Shown here: positions 8,284 to 19,844 of the stretch, piece by piece
Layout of the letters: each line of letters begins with the position of its first letter
How positions within the stretch are numbered: position 1 is the first letter of the stretch
From: Nioella sp. MMSF_3534
GTDB taxonomy: Bacteria > Pseudomonadota > Alphaproteobacteria > Rhodobacterales > Rhodobacteraceae
Direction of reading: 5' to 3'
Assembly: GCF_030732985.1 (NCBI RefSeq)
Contig: NZ_JASHJX010000022.1
Coordinates: forward strand, 1-64,000
Length of the DNA: 64,000 nucleotides
Made by a program: the position numbers and the translations under genes
The notes under the pieces: model-generated
What the model was told of the DNA's origin: nothing
Databases searched by the model: none
Seen by the model: the letters and a program-made list of their open reading frames with translations, nothing else

Positions 8284-8808
8284 CTATCGCCCGAACCACA
8301 TCCGCTGAAACAGCCCGTCGCGCAGCATGATCTGGTGGTAAAGCGCCCCAAGGATATGCAGCGCCAGCATTGCCATGATCAGCTTGGCCAAAATGCCGTG
8401 GATCACGCGCGGGCTGAACTCAAAGAAGCTGTCGGGCAGCGGCGCGGTGCCCGCCAAGGCATCGGACAGGCCCGACATGCGGCCCAGAACCATGCCCGAC
8501 ACGGCCATCAGGATCACGAAGATATTCAGAAGCTTCGGCATCGCCTGCCCCAGCTTGTCCAGAAACGCGCTGCCCGTTTTGGCGTGATCGGGCGCGGGCA
8601 GGAACCGGCGAAGCACGATGCGCAGCACGGTCAGGCCCAAGATCACAAGCCCGATCAGCCGATGTATGGCCAGCATCGACAGCTTGTCGGGGTCGGCATT
8701 GTCCATCGGTTCCAGCACGAAAGTGCCCACCCCAAGCATCAGCAGCATCAGCACGGCGACAATCCAATGCAGGGCGACGGTCACGGGGTGATAACGGTAG
8801 ACGGACAT
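8284..8808 (-). CDS. Cytochrome b561 family membrane protein
   Basis: A 174-residue protein with four membrane helices and His residues placed for two b-type hemes: H14 in VALHWIVA, H49 in AIHRLIG, one in VIHGIL (helix 4 start) and one in ALHILGALYHQ. The start MSVYRYHPVTVALHW is typical of bacterial b561 proteins, which move electrons between the quinone pool and periplasmic acceptors or act as superoxide:ubiquinone oxidoreductases. The partner is not evident. It is convergent with accA, with stops 6 bp apart. Confidence 0.87.
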   Translation of the reverse strand: MSVYRYHPVTVALHWIVAVLMLLMLGVGTFVLEPMDNADPDKLSMLAIHRLIGLVILGLTVLRIVLRRFLPAPDHAKTGSAFLDKLGQAMPKLLNIFVILMAVSGMVLGRMSGLSDALAGTAPLPDSFFEFSPRVIHGILAKLIMAMLALHILGALYHQIMLRDGLFQRMWFGR

Positions 8809-8962
8809 GGCGCATCCTTTCGAGGCACTGGTACGTTCGATCAGCGGTATGGGCGCCGCATTTAGTTGTCAACGGCAATCACAACTCCCGGTCAATCCGC
8901 CGCAACGGCAAGCTTGCCTGACCGCGCGCCCCGCGTCACCATCCCGGCGAGGAGGACCGAAC

Positions 8963-10111
8963 ATGCCCAACCATCTGTGGATGCAGGACGACCATCACGC
9001 CTATGCCGACACGGTACGCCGCTTTCTGGAGGACGAATTTCAGCCACACCGGGACACGTGGAAGGAGGCGGGCAAGATTCCCAAGGCGTTCTGGCGCAAG
9101 GCCGGTGATCTGGGCATCCTCGGCGCGACCACGCCGGAGGAAAACGGTGGTCTCGGCCTGTCCCGTCACTTCGATGCGGTGACCTTCATAGAGCAGGCCA
9201 AGGCGGGCGACAGTGGCTGGGGCTTTGCCGTCCACAACATCGCCGCGCATTACATCATCGCCTATGGCACCGACGAACAGAAAGCGCGCTGGCTGCCCAA
9301 GCTGGCCACCGGCGAGATGGTTGGCGCCATTGCCATGACCGAACCGGGAACGGGCAGCGATTTGCAGGCGGTGCGCACGACCGCCGTGCCGGACGGGAAT
9401 GAGTACCTGATCAACGGCTCCAAGACCTTCATCACCAATGGCGGCAGCGCCGATCTGCTGATCCTCGTGGCAAAGACCGACCCCACATCGCGCGCCAAGG
9501 GCGTGTCGCTGATGGTGGTGGAAACCGAAGGGCTGGAGGGTTTCCGCGTGGGCCGCAAGCTCGACAAGATGGGGATGCGGAGGAACGACACGGCGGAGCT
9601 TTTCTTCGAAGACGTCCGCATCCCACGCGATCATCTGCTCGGGACAGAGGAAGGCCAGGGCTTCTATCAACTGATGCGGCAATTGCCGTGGGAACGGCTA
9701 ATCCTCGGCTATGGCGCGCTTGGGTCCTCGCAATGCGCGCTCGACGTGACGCTTGCCTATGTGAAGGAGCGAAAAGCCTTCGGACAGCGGGTGATGGACT
9801 TCCAGAATACCCGCTTCAAGCTGGCGGAATGCGCGACCAAGGTGGAAATCCTGGCCGCCTTTCTCGACCAGTGCCTGGAGGAGCTGGAACAGGGCACGCT
9901 GACCGCCGAGAAAGCGGCCATGGCCAAATGGTGGGGCAGCCAGACCCAATGCGAAATCGTGGACGAATGCCTGCAACTGCATGGCGGTTACGGCTACATG
10001 AACGAGTACCTCATTGCGGAACTCTACGCCGATGCCCGCGTGCAGAAGATCTATGGCGGCACGAATGAGATCATGAAGGAACTGATCGCACGGGACCTGG
10101 ACCGCGACTGA
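8963..10111 (+). CDS. Acyl-CoA dehydrogenase
   Basis: FAD-dependent enzyme that introduces the alpha,beta double bond into acyl-CoA. It has 382 residues with all three domains. Signatures are AIAMTEPGTGSDLQ (flavin and substrate binding), FITNGG, and the C-terminal QLHGGYGYMNEY and IYGGTNEIMKELI. The catalytic base normally aligns with the Glu near YGGTNEI or EIVDE; I cannot fix which from sequence. A strong GAGGAGGA ribosome-binding site precedes the ATG at 8963. Chain-length specificity is unknown, and no electron-transfer or thiolase partner is adjacent. Confidence 0.93.
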   Translation: MPNHLWMQDDHHAYADTVRRFLEDEFQPHRDTWKEAGKIPKAFWRKAGDLGILGATTPEENGGLGLSRHFDAVTFIEQAKAGDSGWGFAVHNIAAHYIIAYGTDEQKARWLPKLATGEMVGAIAMTEPGTGSDLQAVRTTAVPDGNEYLINGSKTFITNGGSADLLILVAKTDPTSRAKGVSLMVVETEGLEGFRVGRKLDKMGMRRNDTAELFFEDVRIPRDHLLGTEEGQGFYQLMRQLPWERLILGYGALGSSQCALDVTLAYVKERKAFGQRVMDFQNTRFKLAECATKVEILAAFLDQCLEELEQGTLTAEKAAMAKWWGSQTQCEIVDECLQLHGGYGYMNEYLIAELYADARVQKIYGGTNEIMKELIARDLDRD

Positions 10112-10203
10112 CGCGATCGCTGCGTTCACTGGGCCATTGCCGCAGGCACGGCACCGTGGCACCGTCTGTTCGACCCGCAACAGGACCAACGGCGATCACA
10201 CCC

Positions 10204-11055
10204 ATGGCTCTCATACCCGCCCGCATGCGCTACAGGCTGACGGGTGTAGACCCCCCGACGGAGTTCAAACGCCGGATGGAGGACCGCCTCCAGCGATGGT
10301 ATCGCGGCAAGGATCCGCATCCCGATCCGGCCCTGCAGCGCAGGCGGCTGTCGGTGGCCGGTCTCACCAACAAAACGGCAATGCGCGCCTATGCACAGCA
10401 GATGAACCTGCCGCTGCCCGAGCGCTACGCCGAAGCGAAAGATGTGGACGGCCTCGACATCCCTGCGCTTCCGCAAAGGGTGGTGATCAAGCCAGACAAC
10501 CTGTCCAGCAACAAGGGCGTGCTGTTGTTCGACGGAGTGACAGAGGTCTTTTCCGGCGACACCGTGCCCCAGTCTGAACGAAGGGCCTATGTGAAACGCA
10601 GGATGGACCCATTGATTTCCGCCAGGCCCGCAACCCGACTGATTGCCGAAGAGTTTCTGGAGGATGTCGACCCCGGCAAGGTCATTCCCCGCGATTTCAA
10701 GACCTTCGTCGCAGGCGGTCGGACGCATGTGATCAAGGTCGTCGACAGGAACGGCAAGGCGGGAACGACCATGGAACGGTATTATCACCGGAATTGGAAA
10801 CCGTATCGGGATCTTCAATATTCAAACGGCCTGGCCCCGCCGATCCCCAGACCCGAGCGCTACGAAGAACTGCTCGATCTGTCCGATCGGATCGCACGCG
10901 ACATCCAGTGCTTCATGCGGCTGGATTTCTACATCACGCAGCGCGGTGTGGTGTTCGGTGAATTCACATCCTACCCCAATGCAGGCAACAAGCACACGGC
11001 CCGTGGCAGCCGCGTCTTTTGCGATCTTATGGACCGCTATCCAGACCCGTTCTGA
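10204..11055 (+). CDS. ATP-grasp fold protein (TupA-like)
   Basis: A 283-residue protein with ATP-grasp features: VVIKPDNLSSNKG in the nucleotide-binding lobe (about 98-110), RLIAEEFLEDV as the strand preceding the adenine site, KTFVAGGRTHVIKVVDR, and a metal-binding end VFGEFTSYPNAG. Related proteins are often encoded with surface-polysaccharide genes (TupA-like ATP-grasp), but no such genes are next to this one. The ATG at 10204 is preferred over a GTG at 10156. The ligated substrate is unknown. Confidence 0.65.
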   Translation: MALIPARMRYRLTGVDPPTEFKRRMEDRLQRWYRGKDPHPDPALQRRRLSVAGLTNKTAMRAYAQQMNLPLPERYAEAKDVDGLDIPALPQRVVIKPDNLSSNKGVLLFDGVTEVFSGDTVPQSERRAYVKRRMDPLISARPATRLIAEEFLEDVDPGKVIPRDFKTFVAGGRTHVIKVVDRNGKAGTTMERYYHRNWKPYRDLQYSNGLAPPIPRPERYEELLDLSDRIARDIQCFMRLDFYITQRGVVFGEFTSYPNAGNKHTARGSRVFCDLMDRYPDPF

Positions 11056-11259
11056 ACCGTGGGTCACCGGCCCAGTTGCCGAACCGCGCGCCCTGCGACG
11101 AACGGAACGGGCTGATTGCGGCTGACCAATCGAGATTTCGCAAAATCCTCTGAACACGCCACGAAAATTCCCGCATTGGGCCGCGCCTGTGCACGGCTGA
11201 CGGACGACACCCAAAGGGTTCATTCCGCAATCCCGATAGCCAACCGGAGGTCCGATCCC

Positions 11260-11466
11260 ATGAAACCCACCCGTCTCGTTGCAACCGCCCTGACCTTGAC
11301 CGCCCTGTCATCGGGTGCCGCGCTGGCCCAGACCTACACGACACCCGACGGCTGTTCCTACACCCGCGCGCAGGCGCCTGGTTATCCCGCGACATGGCAC
11401 CTGATCCTGAACCCCGAACGGATCGGCCTGCCGACCCCCACGGCCCGCTGCGCCGCGATGCTTTAG
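11260..11466 (+). CDS. Small secreted protein, unknown function
   Basis: A 68-residue product with a clear Sec signal peptide (MKPTRLVATALTLTALSSGA, cleavage expected after ALA before QTYTTP). The mature part is only about 45 residues and has two Cys (DGCSYTRA and ARCAAML) that could form a disulfide. A good ribosome-binding site (CCGGAGG) precedes the ATG. No family is recognised. Its stop lies one base before the convergent ldh stop. Confidence 0.7.
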   Translation: MKPTRLVATALTLTALSSGAALAQTYTTPDGCSYTRAQAPGYPATWHLILNPERIGLPTPTARCAAML

Positions 11467-11467
11467 G

Positions 11468-12777
<1,310 letters not shown>

Positions 12778-12790
12778 GGGCGCTCCACTT

Positions 12791-12857
12791 GCTATTCTTT
12801 CCGTAGCAGATTGACGCTACCGATTTGGTAGCGCATGGATGCTATCCATATTGTAGC
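12791..12857. promoter_or_regulatory. Three GCTA-N9-TAGC operators with 25-bp spacing
   Basis: Inverted repeats GCTA-N9-TAGC occur at 12791-12807, 12816-12832 and 12841-12857. Each is 17 bp, and their centres are exactly 25 bp apart. They fill the 99-bp gap between the divergent hxlR-ldh operon and the EamA gene. The first is 13 bp from the hxlR start codon and the third ends 19 bp before the EamA start. The spacing suggests cooperative binding by HxlR dimers and shared repression or activation. Confidence 0.75.
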
Positions 12858-12876
12858 GCTTGACGAAAGATTCGCC

Positions 12877-13767
12877 ATGATCCTTTTTCCCGCCTTCGCG
12901 GCCCTTACCGCATCGCTCGGATGGGCCACCGGCGCCGTCCTGGCACAGGCCCCGGCACGGGCACTTGGAACGTTCGAATTCACGCGCATCCAGCTTCTGG
13001 CCTGTTCGGCAATCGTCGCGGCGGGCTGTGCGGGGCTTGGCCTTTGGGGCAGCGTCAGTTGGGGCCACTGGCCCGCCTTCGCGGCCAGCATCGTCATCGG
13101 CATCCTTCTGGGCAACCTCGCCATGATCGAATGCCTGCGGCTTGGCGGGCCGAGGCGGATGGAACTGCTGCTGTCGCTGAAGGCCCCAGTCGTTGGGGTC
13201 ATGGCCTTCGCCTGGCTGGGAGAGGTGCCAAACATTCCCGACCTGATCGGCGCGGCACTGGCCCTTTGCGGGGTCGCGCTGGCGATCCTCTACGGATCGA
13301 ACGCGCAATCAGCCAGCGACCGGACCCATGGCCGACTGGCCCTCATCGTCCTCCTGGGGCTGCTGGCAACCGGGTGTCAGGGGGCGGGCTTCCTGATCGT
13401 CAAACCCGCGATGCTGGACGGCACCCCGCCGCTGGCGATCACCGCGATCCGGCTGCTTGGCGCGGCCTTCCTGATCTCGCTTGTCGCCCTCTGGCCCGCA
13501 CCGGCGTTGCGCAGCCACCAGCCGCTGACCCCCGCGCTGCTGGTCCGAACGATCCTGCCCGGCTTCATCGGCTACGGGGTCTCCTCGTCGCTGCTACTCT
13601 ATGCCATGTCGGTGATGGACGCGGGAATCGCGGCGGTGCTCGGGTCGATGTCCCCGGTGCTGGTGCTGCCGATCATCTGGATCAAGGAACGCGTCGCCCC
13701 CCGCCTTCCCGCACTTCTGGGCGCGGCTCTCGCCGTGGCGGGAAGTGCCGTGATCGGGTTGCTTTGA
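12877..13767 (+). CDS. EamA/DMT-family transporter
   Basis: A 296-residue membrane protein with ten hydrophobic helices in two EamA repeats (about 1-135 and 155-296), the layout of drug/metabolite transporters that export small organic compounds. The start at 12877 (GACGAAAG site upstream) is chosen over an in-frame ATG at 12835 because the latter would place an operator inside the coding region. Divergence from hxlR-ldh with shared operators suggests it moves a metabolite linked to that operon, perhaps an exported organic acid; this is inference. Confidence 0.85.
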   Translation: MILFPAFAALTASLGWATGAVLAQAPARALGTFEFTRIQLLACSAIVAAGCAGLGLWGSVSWGHWPAFAASIVIGILLGNLAMIECLRLGGPRRMELLLSLKAPVVGVMAFAWLGEVPNIPDLIGAALALCGVALAILYGSNAQSASDRTHGRLALIVLLGLLATGCQGAGFLIVKPAMLDGTPPLAITAIRLLGAAFLISLVALWPAPALRSHQPLTPALLVRTILPGFIGYGVSSSLLLYAMSVMDAGIAAVLGSMSPVLVLPIIWIKERVAPRLPALLGAALAVAGSAVIGLL

Positions 13768-13769
13768 TC

Positions 13770-14927
13770 CTAGCCCAGTTTCAGGCTCAGCCGCTCCAGC
13801 AGGCCGAGGCACTGGCCCATCTGGGTCAGTTCGATGAATTCATCGGGCTTGTGCGCTTGTTCGATGGAGCCCGGACCGCAGACGACGACCGACATGCCAA
13901 GATCCTGGAACAGCCCCGCCTCGGTCCCGAAGGGCACCAGTCCCGCCCCGTTCGCGCCGGTCAGTTCCATGACGATGTCGCGCGCCTCGTTCTCGCTGGC
14001 CGGGATCAGCCCGTCGACCTCGCCCACGACCTCCGTTTCGATACGGGCATCGGGGCTGATGGATCGCATCGCGGGCAGCAGCACCTCCTCGCAATAGCGA
14101 GACAGATCGCCCCGCACGAAATCGGCATCCGATTTCTGCACGGGCCGCATTTCCCAATCCACCTGCGCGCGGCCGGGGATGACGTTATGCGCCACGCCGC
14201 CCACAAGCGCGCCGGTGTTGATCGTCGTCCAGGGCGGCTCAAAGGCACTGTCTGCGGGCGCGCGGGTCTTCAGCGCCTCTTTCAGCTCCATCAGCCGGTT
14301 CACGTAGCGCACCGCGTATTCCACCGCGTTCACCCCGTGATCGGGCGCGGACCCATGTCCCTCCAGCCCGGTGAAATGGGTGGAATATTCGCAGCACCCC
14401 TTGTGCCCTTCGATGATCCGCATCGAGGTGGGCTCGCCCACGATGGCCATGTCGGGCAGCAAGTCGCGCCCGCGCAGCGCCTCTACCAATGCCTGCGCCC
14501 CAAGGCAGCCGACCTCCTCGTCATGGGTGAAGGCGAAATAGACAGGCTTCTTCAGCGCCCGCTCCGCAAAGAGCGGCGCCATCGCGACAGAGGCCGCGAT
14601 GAACCCTTTCATGTCACAGGTGCCGCGCCCGAAAAGCTTGGCGTCGTCGGCGCGCATCCGGAACGGGTCGCTCGTCCATTCCTGGTCCGCCACCGGCACC
14701 ACGTCGGTATGACCCGACAGCAGGATGCCCCCCGGCACCTCCGGCCCGATCCGGGCAAAGAGATTGGCCTTGCGCCCGGTCCCGTCCTGCAACACCTCCA
14801 CATGCGCGCCCGCCGCCTCCAGGTGATTGGCAAGGCAGGCGATCATGTCGAGGTTGCTGTCGGGCGACACTGTCGGATAGGCGATCAGTTCGGCCAGCAG
14901 CTCGGTGGTCTCGGGCAGTCCGGTCAT
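13770..14927 (-). CDS. argE: ArgE-type acetylornithine deacetylase (M20 family)
   Basis: A 385-residue M20 metallohydrolase. Metal and catalytic residues are in SGHTDVVP (His, Asp), [10 protein letters not shown] (bridging Asp) and THDEEVG (Glu-Glu), and the dimerisation lid holds [16 protein letters not shown]. The sequence pattern is that of ArgE, which removes acetyl from N-acetylornithine. Its start overlaps the stop of the DoeA-like gene (ATGA), so it may instead deacetylate the product of that enzyme (for ectoine, N-acetyl-diaminobutyrate). The usual DoeB deacetylase belongs to another family. Confidence 0.8.
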   Translation of the reverse strand: MTGLPETTELLAELIAYPTVSPDSNLDMIACLANHLEAAGAHVEVLQDGTGRKANLFARIGPEVPGGILLSGHTDVVPVADQEWTSDPFRMRADDAKLFGRGTCDMKGFIAASVAMAPLFAERALKKPVYFAFTHDEEVGCLGAQALVEALRGRDLLPDMAIVGEPTSMRIIEGHKGCCEYSTHFTGLEGHGSAPDHGVNAVEYAVRYVNRLMELKEALKTRAPADSAFEPPWTTINTGALVGGVAHNVIPGRAQVDWEMRPVQKSDADFVRGDLSRYCEEVLLPAMRSISPDARIETEVVGEVDGLIPASENEARDIVMELTGANGAGLVPFGTEAGLFQDLGMSVVVCGPGSIEQAHKPDEFIELTQMGQCLGLLERLSLKLG

Positions 14928-16108
14928 GGCTTGACGAAGAGCTTGCGCTCCACGTTGCACAGCGTTTCCGCCGGGCCATCTTCCTTGATCAGGATGGTTT
15001 CCGTGGTCTCAAGGCCCCAACTGTCCATCCACAGCGCCGGCATGAAATGGAAGGTCATGCCCGGTTGCAAAACGGTCTCATCCTCGCCCCGGATCGACGC
15101 GGTACGCTCGCCCCAGTCGGGCGGGTAGGACAGGCCAATCGGGTAGCCCATGCGCCCCTTGCGGTCGAACCCGTGCTTGTGCAGCACCTCCATGAAGGCG
15201 TTGAACACGTCGCGGGTCTGATTGCCCGCGCGTGCAGCGTTCAGCCCCGCCTCGATCCCCTCCATCTGCGCGGCCTCGACCCGGCGCATTTCGTCCGACG
15301 GCGTGCCAAGGAAGATCGTCCGGCACAGCGGCGCGTGGTAGCGGCGGTAACAGCCCGAGAGTTCGAAGAACGTCGCCTCGCCCTCGCGCATCTCGTCCCC
15401 GTTCCAGGTCAGGTGCGCGGCGGTCGCATCCAGCCCCGAGGGCGTCAGCGGCACAATCGCCGGGTAATCGCCCCAGATGTCGTCCACCCCGGTGATCCCC
15501 GCATGCATGATGTCCGCCACAAGGTCATTCTTGCGCACCCCCGGCGCGGCACGTTCCAGCGCGACCCCCACGACCTTCTCGGAGATTTTCGCAGCCTTGC
15601 GGATGAAGCTGATTTCCTCCTCCGACTTCACCAGCCGCTGCCAGTTCACCAGCGCGGTCGCATCGACCAGCGTCGCATTGGGCAGTTCGGCGCCCAGAAC
15701 CGCATGGGCCTTGGCGGAGTAATAGTAGTTCTCCATCTCCACCCCGATCCGGGCCGAGGCCAGCCCCATCCGGGTGAAATGCTCCGCCAGATCCTGCATC
15801 GGGTGGTAGACACTCGACTGGATGTAATGGTCCGAATAGCTGTGAATGTTTTCTGCCGAGATCCAGCAGGTCCGCTGCCCGCCAAGCGCATCCATGGACC
15901 GGCCCCACCATTCGGGCTCGCCGTCCATGCGCAGGATCACGCCCTGATGCACGTAGAAGGACCAGCCGTCATAGCCCGTCAGCCAGGCCTGGTTCGACGG
16001 GTCGGCCACGAAAATCGCATCGAGCCCGGCTTCGGCCATCGCGGCCCGTGTCTTGGCAATCCGCCGGTCATATTCCGCTTGGCTGAACGGTGCGCATCCC
16101 GCTGGCAT
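14924..16108 (-). CDS. M24-fold hydrolase, DoeA/EutD (ectoine hydrolase) type
   Basis: A 394-residue pita-bread (M24) fold protein with a creatinase-type N-domain. The N-terminal block ([34 protein letters not shown]) resembles DoeA/EutD ectoine hydrolase. The two metal-ligand Asp positions of true aminopeptidases are replaced (FELSG and APLCRT), consistent with a non-peptidase member. DoeA opens the ectoine ring to N-acetyl-diaminobutyrate. The coupled ArgE-type deacetylase fits a two-step route, but no ectoine transporter or regulator is nearby, so another cyclic amide is possible. Confidence 0.65.
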   Translation of the reverse strand: MPAGCAPFSQAEYDRRIAKTRAAMAEAGLDAIFVADPSNQAWLTGYDGWSFYVHQGVILRMDGEPEWWGRSMDALGGQRTCWISAENIHSYSDHYIQSSVYHPMQDLAEHFTRMGLASARIGVEMENYYYSAKAHAVLGAELPNATLVDATALVNWQRLVKSEEEISFIRKAAKISEKVVGVALERAAPGVRKNDLVADIMHAGITGVDDIWGDYPAIVPLTPSGLDATAAHLTWNGDEMREGEATFFELSGCYRRYHAPLCRTIFLGTPSDEMRRVEAAQMEGIEAGLNAARAGNQTRDVFNAFMEVLHKHGFDRKGRMGYPIGLSYPPDWGERTASIRGEDETVLQPGMTFHFMPALWMDSWGLETTETILIKEDGPAETLCNVERKLFVKP

Positions 16109-16237
16109 GTCCTGTCTCCCTGTCTGGCTGTCCCGGTCACGCTAGGGGAAATCGTAGACACCGCAACAGCTTTTCCGACACCGCGCTTGCCGAACGCGTC
16201 AGGATCGGTCAGGACCGGGTCAGCGGAAGGCGAGGCA

Positions 16238-16828
16238 ATGACCAGACTGATCCTATTCAACAAGCCCTATGACGTGCTCTCGCAATTCACCGACAAGGGG
16301 GTGGAAGGCAGCACCCGCCGCACCCTGTCGGAATTTATTGACGTGCCGGGGGTGTACGCGGCGGGCAGGCTCGATCGGGACAGCGAGGGGCTGATGGTCC
16401 TGACCGATGACGGCCGGTTGCAGGCCCGCATCACCAGCCCCCGCACCCAGACCCCCAAGACCTATTGGGCACAGGTCGAGGGCACGCCGACGGAAGGCCA
16501 GTTGCAGGCCCTGCGCACCGGCGTCACGCTGAAGGATGGCCCCACCCGCCCCGCGAAGGTCAGGCTGATGGAGGAACCCGAGGGCCTCTGGCCCCGCACC
16601 CCGCCCGTGCGCTTTCGCAAGACCGTGCCCGATGCCTGGCTGGAACTCACCATCACCGAAGGCCGCAACCGCCAGGTCCGGCGCATGACCGCCGCCGTGG
16701 GCCTGCCCACGCTGCGCCTGATCCGCGCCCGCGTCGGCAAATGGGCGCTCGACGGCCTCGCCCCCGGCGAGTGGCGCGATGCAACGGCAGAGCTGGCCGC
16801 CCCTTCCCCCCGCCGCAAACCGCGCTAA
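16238..16828 (+). CDS. rluE: 23S rRNA pseudouridine(2457) synthase
   Basis: Converts U2457 of 23S rRNA to pseudouridine. The 196-residue protein lacks an S4 domain, as in E. coli RluE, and has [15 protein letters not shown] at the start, the catalytic Asp in [27 protein letters not shown] and the C-terminal [21 protein letters not shown] block. The ATG at 16238 follows GAAGGCGAGG. It is divergent from the DoeA-like gene. The next gene begins 12 bp downstream and may be cotranscribed. Confidence 0.93.
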   Translation: MTRLILFNKPYDVLSQFTDKGVEGSTRRTLSEFIDVPGVYAAGRLDRDSEGLMVLTDDGRLQARITSPRTQTPKTYWAQVEGTPTEGQLQALRTGVTLKDGPTRPAKVRLMEEPEGLWPRTPPVRFRKTVPDAWLELTITEGRNRQVRRMTAAVGLPTLRLIRARVGKWALDGLAPGEWRDATAELAAPSPRRKPR

Positions 16829-16839
16829 ACCCGAAGGGC

Positions 16840-17235
16840 ATGAGCCTGATGCCAGACCCCGCAAACCGCCCTCGCCTGCGCCACCTGCCGTGGCTCGCGC
16901 TCGGCTGGATCGCCGTCGCGCTCGGCTTCGCGGGCGTCGTCCTGCCGATCCTGCCGACGACACCCTTCCTGATCCTCGCCGCCTTCGCCTTCTCGAAAAG
17001 CTCCCCCCGCCTCAGGCAATGGCTGGTGGATCACAACATCTTCGGCGGCCCGATCCGCGATTGGGAAGACAAGGGCGCGATCCGCCCGCGCTACAAGGTC
17101 ATGGCCTGCACCGCGATGGCGCTGGTTCTCGGCATCAGCATTCTCTCCAACCTCAGCGGCATGATCATCCTGATTCAAGTCATGGCCATGGGCGGCGCAG
17201 CGGCCTTCATCCTGTCCCGACCGAACGGCGACTGA
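16840..17235 (+). CDS. DUF454 (YbaN) family membrane protein
   Basis: A 131-residue protein with three to four hydrophobic segments and the family core GWIAVALGFAGVVLPILPTT followed by PFLILAAFAFSKSSPRL and a DWEDKGAI loop. Function is unknown; DUF454 proteins often sit beside unrelated housekeeping genes. The ATG at 16840 has GAAGGG just upstream, and a second in-frame ATG at 16849 is also possible. A structured repeat element starts about 10 bp after the stop. Confidence 0.85.
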   Translation: MSLMPDPANRPRLRHLPWLALGWIAVALGFAGVVLPILPTTPFLILAAFAFSKSSPRLRQWLVDHNIFGGPIRDWEDKGAIRPRYKVMACTAMALVLGISILSNLSGMIILIQVMAMGGAAAFILSRPNGD

Positions 17236-17245
17236 TCGCCCCGCC

Positions 17246-17420
17246 CTTTTCATCTTGGCTCAAATACCTCCGCCGGAGGCGTCCCGCCCTCTCAACTCGC
17301 GGATCATCCGGGGCAGCGAACCTCCAGCAGCCAGGAATCCGTGGCAACGCGGCCCGAGGAGGGCGCCAGAGGCGCCTGACGAGGGGCGCTCGCGGATCGA
17401 CGCGCGATGCGCGGCGAAAC
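17246..17420 (+). repeat. Rhodobacterales-type 3' repeat element, copy 1
   Basis: About 175 bp beginning 10 bp after the DUF454 stop. It starts CTTTTCATCTTGG, continues through a CCTCCGCCGGAGG palindrome (17268-17280), and ends with three predicted hairpins: CCGTG-GCAA-CGCGG (17339-17352, GNRA loop), GGCGCC-AGA-GGCGCC (17362-17376) and CGCGC-GAT-GCGCG (17401-17413). A second copy in the opposite orientation follows glpD (19662-19837). In the second and third stems the two copies differ by base-pair swaps that keep pairing, which points to a structured RNA or DNA element. Confidence 0.75.
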
Positions 17421-17592
17421 GAGGGGACGCTCTGCCGGGTCATCGCCGGTGTTTGACCGAGAACCCGCCGGGATGCTACGCTGAACGGCAACCCGGATGC
17501 GGCCACGGGGCCGGAGGTCACCACCGCGGACCGGGGCAAGAGGCCGTGGCAAGAACGGATCGGGCGCATAGCGTACCCGCCGGAGGCTTTTC

Positions 17593-17994
17593 TTGACCTG
17601 TTTTTCCCGATCCCTTTTCGTGGCCCTCTTTTCCGTGGCCCTTCTGCACTCCCCCCAGGCAGGCGCCCAGATGCGCAGTTATACCTGTAGCGATGCCGAT
17701 GCATTCTTCGGATCCGTCTACGCACCGGGCTGGGACTACATTTCCGGCTACGGCTCCCGCTCTGACTGCGAAAACGCCTGTTGGGGCTTTGCCAGCTGCG
17801 AGGCCTATTATTGCACCACCATCGGCTATTGCGTCGCACTCCATGCCGGTCCGAGCACCTCGGGCGGCGGCACGGGAAGCGGGTCCGGGACCGGCTCGGT
17901 CGGGCCAAGCCGGTCCAACCTGCCCTTTGGCGCGGCCTGCGGCTTCAACTCCGAATGTCAGTCAGGCCAGTGCTGGCTTGGCTTCTGCCAGTAG
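17593..17994 (+). CDS. Cysteine-rich secreted protein
   Basis: A 133-residue protein using a TTG start with a GGAGG site 7-8 bp upstream. Residues 1-26 form a Sec signal peptide (cleavage near AGAQ). The mature N-terminal domain has seven Cys in a compact region rich in Tyr and Gly. A Gly/Ser/Thr linker (about 90-105) leads to a short C-terminal module with CGFNSECQSGQCWLGFC, the spacing seen in small disulfide-knotted (Dickkopf-like) repeats. All Cys are probably in disulfides. Function is unknown; a surface-exposed or secreted binding role is plausible. Confidence 0.65.
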   Translation: MTCFSRSLFVALFSVALLHSPQAGAQMRSYTCSDADAFFGSVYAPGWDYISGYGSRSDCENACWGFASCEAYYCTTIGYCVALHAGPSTSGGGTGSGSGTGSVGPSRSNLPFGAACGFNSECQSGQCWLGFCQ

Positions 17995-18021
17995 CGCAAT
18001 CCGCGTTTCGTCTGCACGCAG

Positions 18022-18072
18022 GGTGCACAGGGGGTGCACGGGGGGTGTACGCCCGGCACACCCCTTTTTTTT
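18022..18072 (+). terminator. Tandem 11-bp repeats ending in a terminator, copy B
   Basis: Units at 18022-18032, 18033-18043 and 18044-18054 repeat the GGTGYACRGGG pattern of copy A (6093-6135). The last can pair with ACACCCC (18058-18064), which is followed by eight Ts (18065-18072). It would terminate transcription from the cysteine-rich protein gene, upstream of the convergent glpK end. The upstream bases GTCTGCACGC are also shared with copy A. Confidence 0.8.
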
Positions 18073-18103
18073 CGCCGCCGGACGGGCCGGAACAGGCCCG
18101 CCG

Positions 18104-19591
<1,488 letters not shown>

Positions 19592-19661
19592 CGGTTCCTC
19601 CCTTGTTGTCACGATCCTAGCGGGCGTTCCCTGACCCGCAAGTCATTCGGTTGATCCCGGC

Positions 19662-19837
19662 GGGGTTCGCCGCCTGCCGGCGTCGACCGGGGGGCGGCCC
19701 TCCTCAAGCCCCTTTGGGGCCCTCGTCGAGCCGCGTTGCCACGGGATATCGGAGAGCATCGTGTACCGGATCGGATGGTGGATGTGGTTGCGGGGTTGGG
19801 ATGCCTCCGGCGGAGGTATTTTGGCCAAGATGAAAGA
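19662..19837 (-). repeat. Rhodobacterales-type 3' repeat element, copy 2
   Basis: Opposite-strand copy of 17246-17420, beginning 8 bp after the glpD stop codon. Read on the minus strand it has the CATCTTGGC start, the CCTCCGCCGGAGG palindrome, the CCGTG-GCAA-CGCGG hairpin, a GCCCC-AAA-GGGGC hairpin in place of GGCGCC-AGA-GGCGCC, and a CGCC-GGCA-GGCG hairpin. It sits in the glpD-glpK gap, so in a glpDK transcript it would lie between the cistrons. A short open frame (containing IPPPEA) runs through both copies. Confidence 0.75.
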
Positions 19838-19844
19838 CAGGCGC

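Noticed and set aside
12835-12876. EamA start at 12835
   Set aside because: It lies upstream of the third operator repeat, and the ATG at 12877 has a better ribosome-binding site and the usual family N-terminus.
12921-15128. A 735-codon plus-strand open frame overlapping the EamA gene and running antisense to argE
   Set aside because: It is a shadow frame produced by high GC. It has no domain, is Arg/Gly/Pro-rich, and the overlapping genes on the correct frames carry clear family motifs.
17255-17596. Protein-coding gene in repeat element copy 1 (113 codons)
   Set aside because: The frame is open in both copies, but it has no ribosome-binding site, its length varies, and changes between copies favour base pairing over amino acid conservation. 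It is mentioned only as an alternative.
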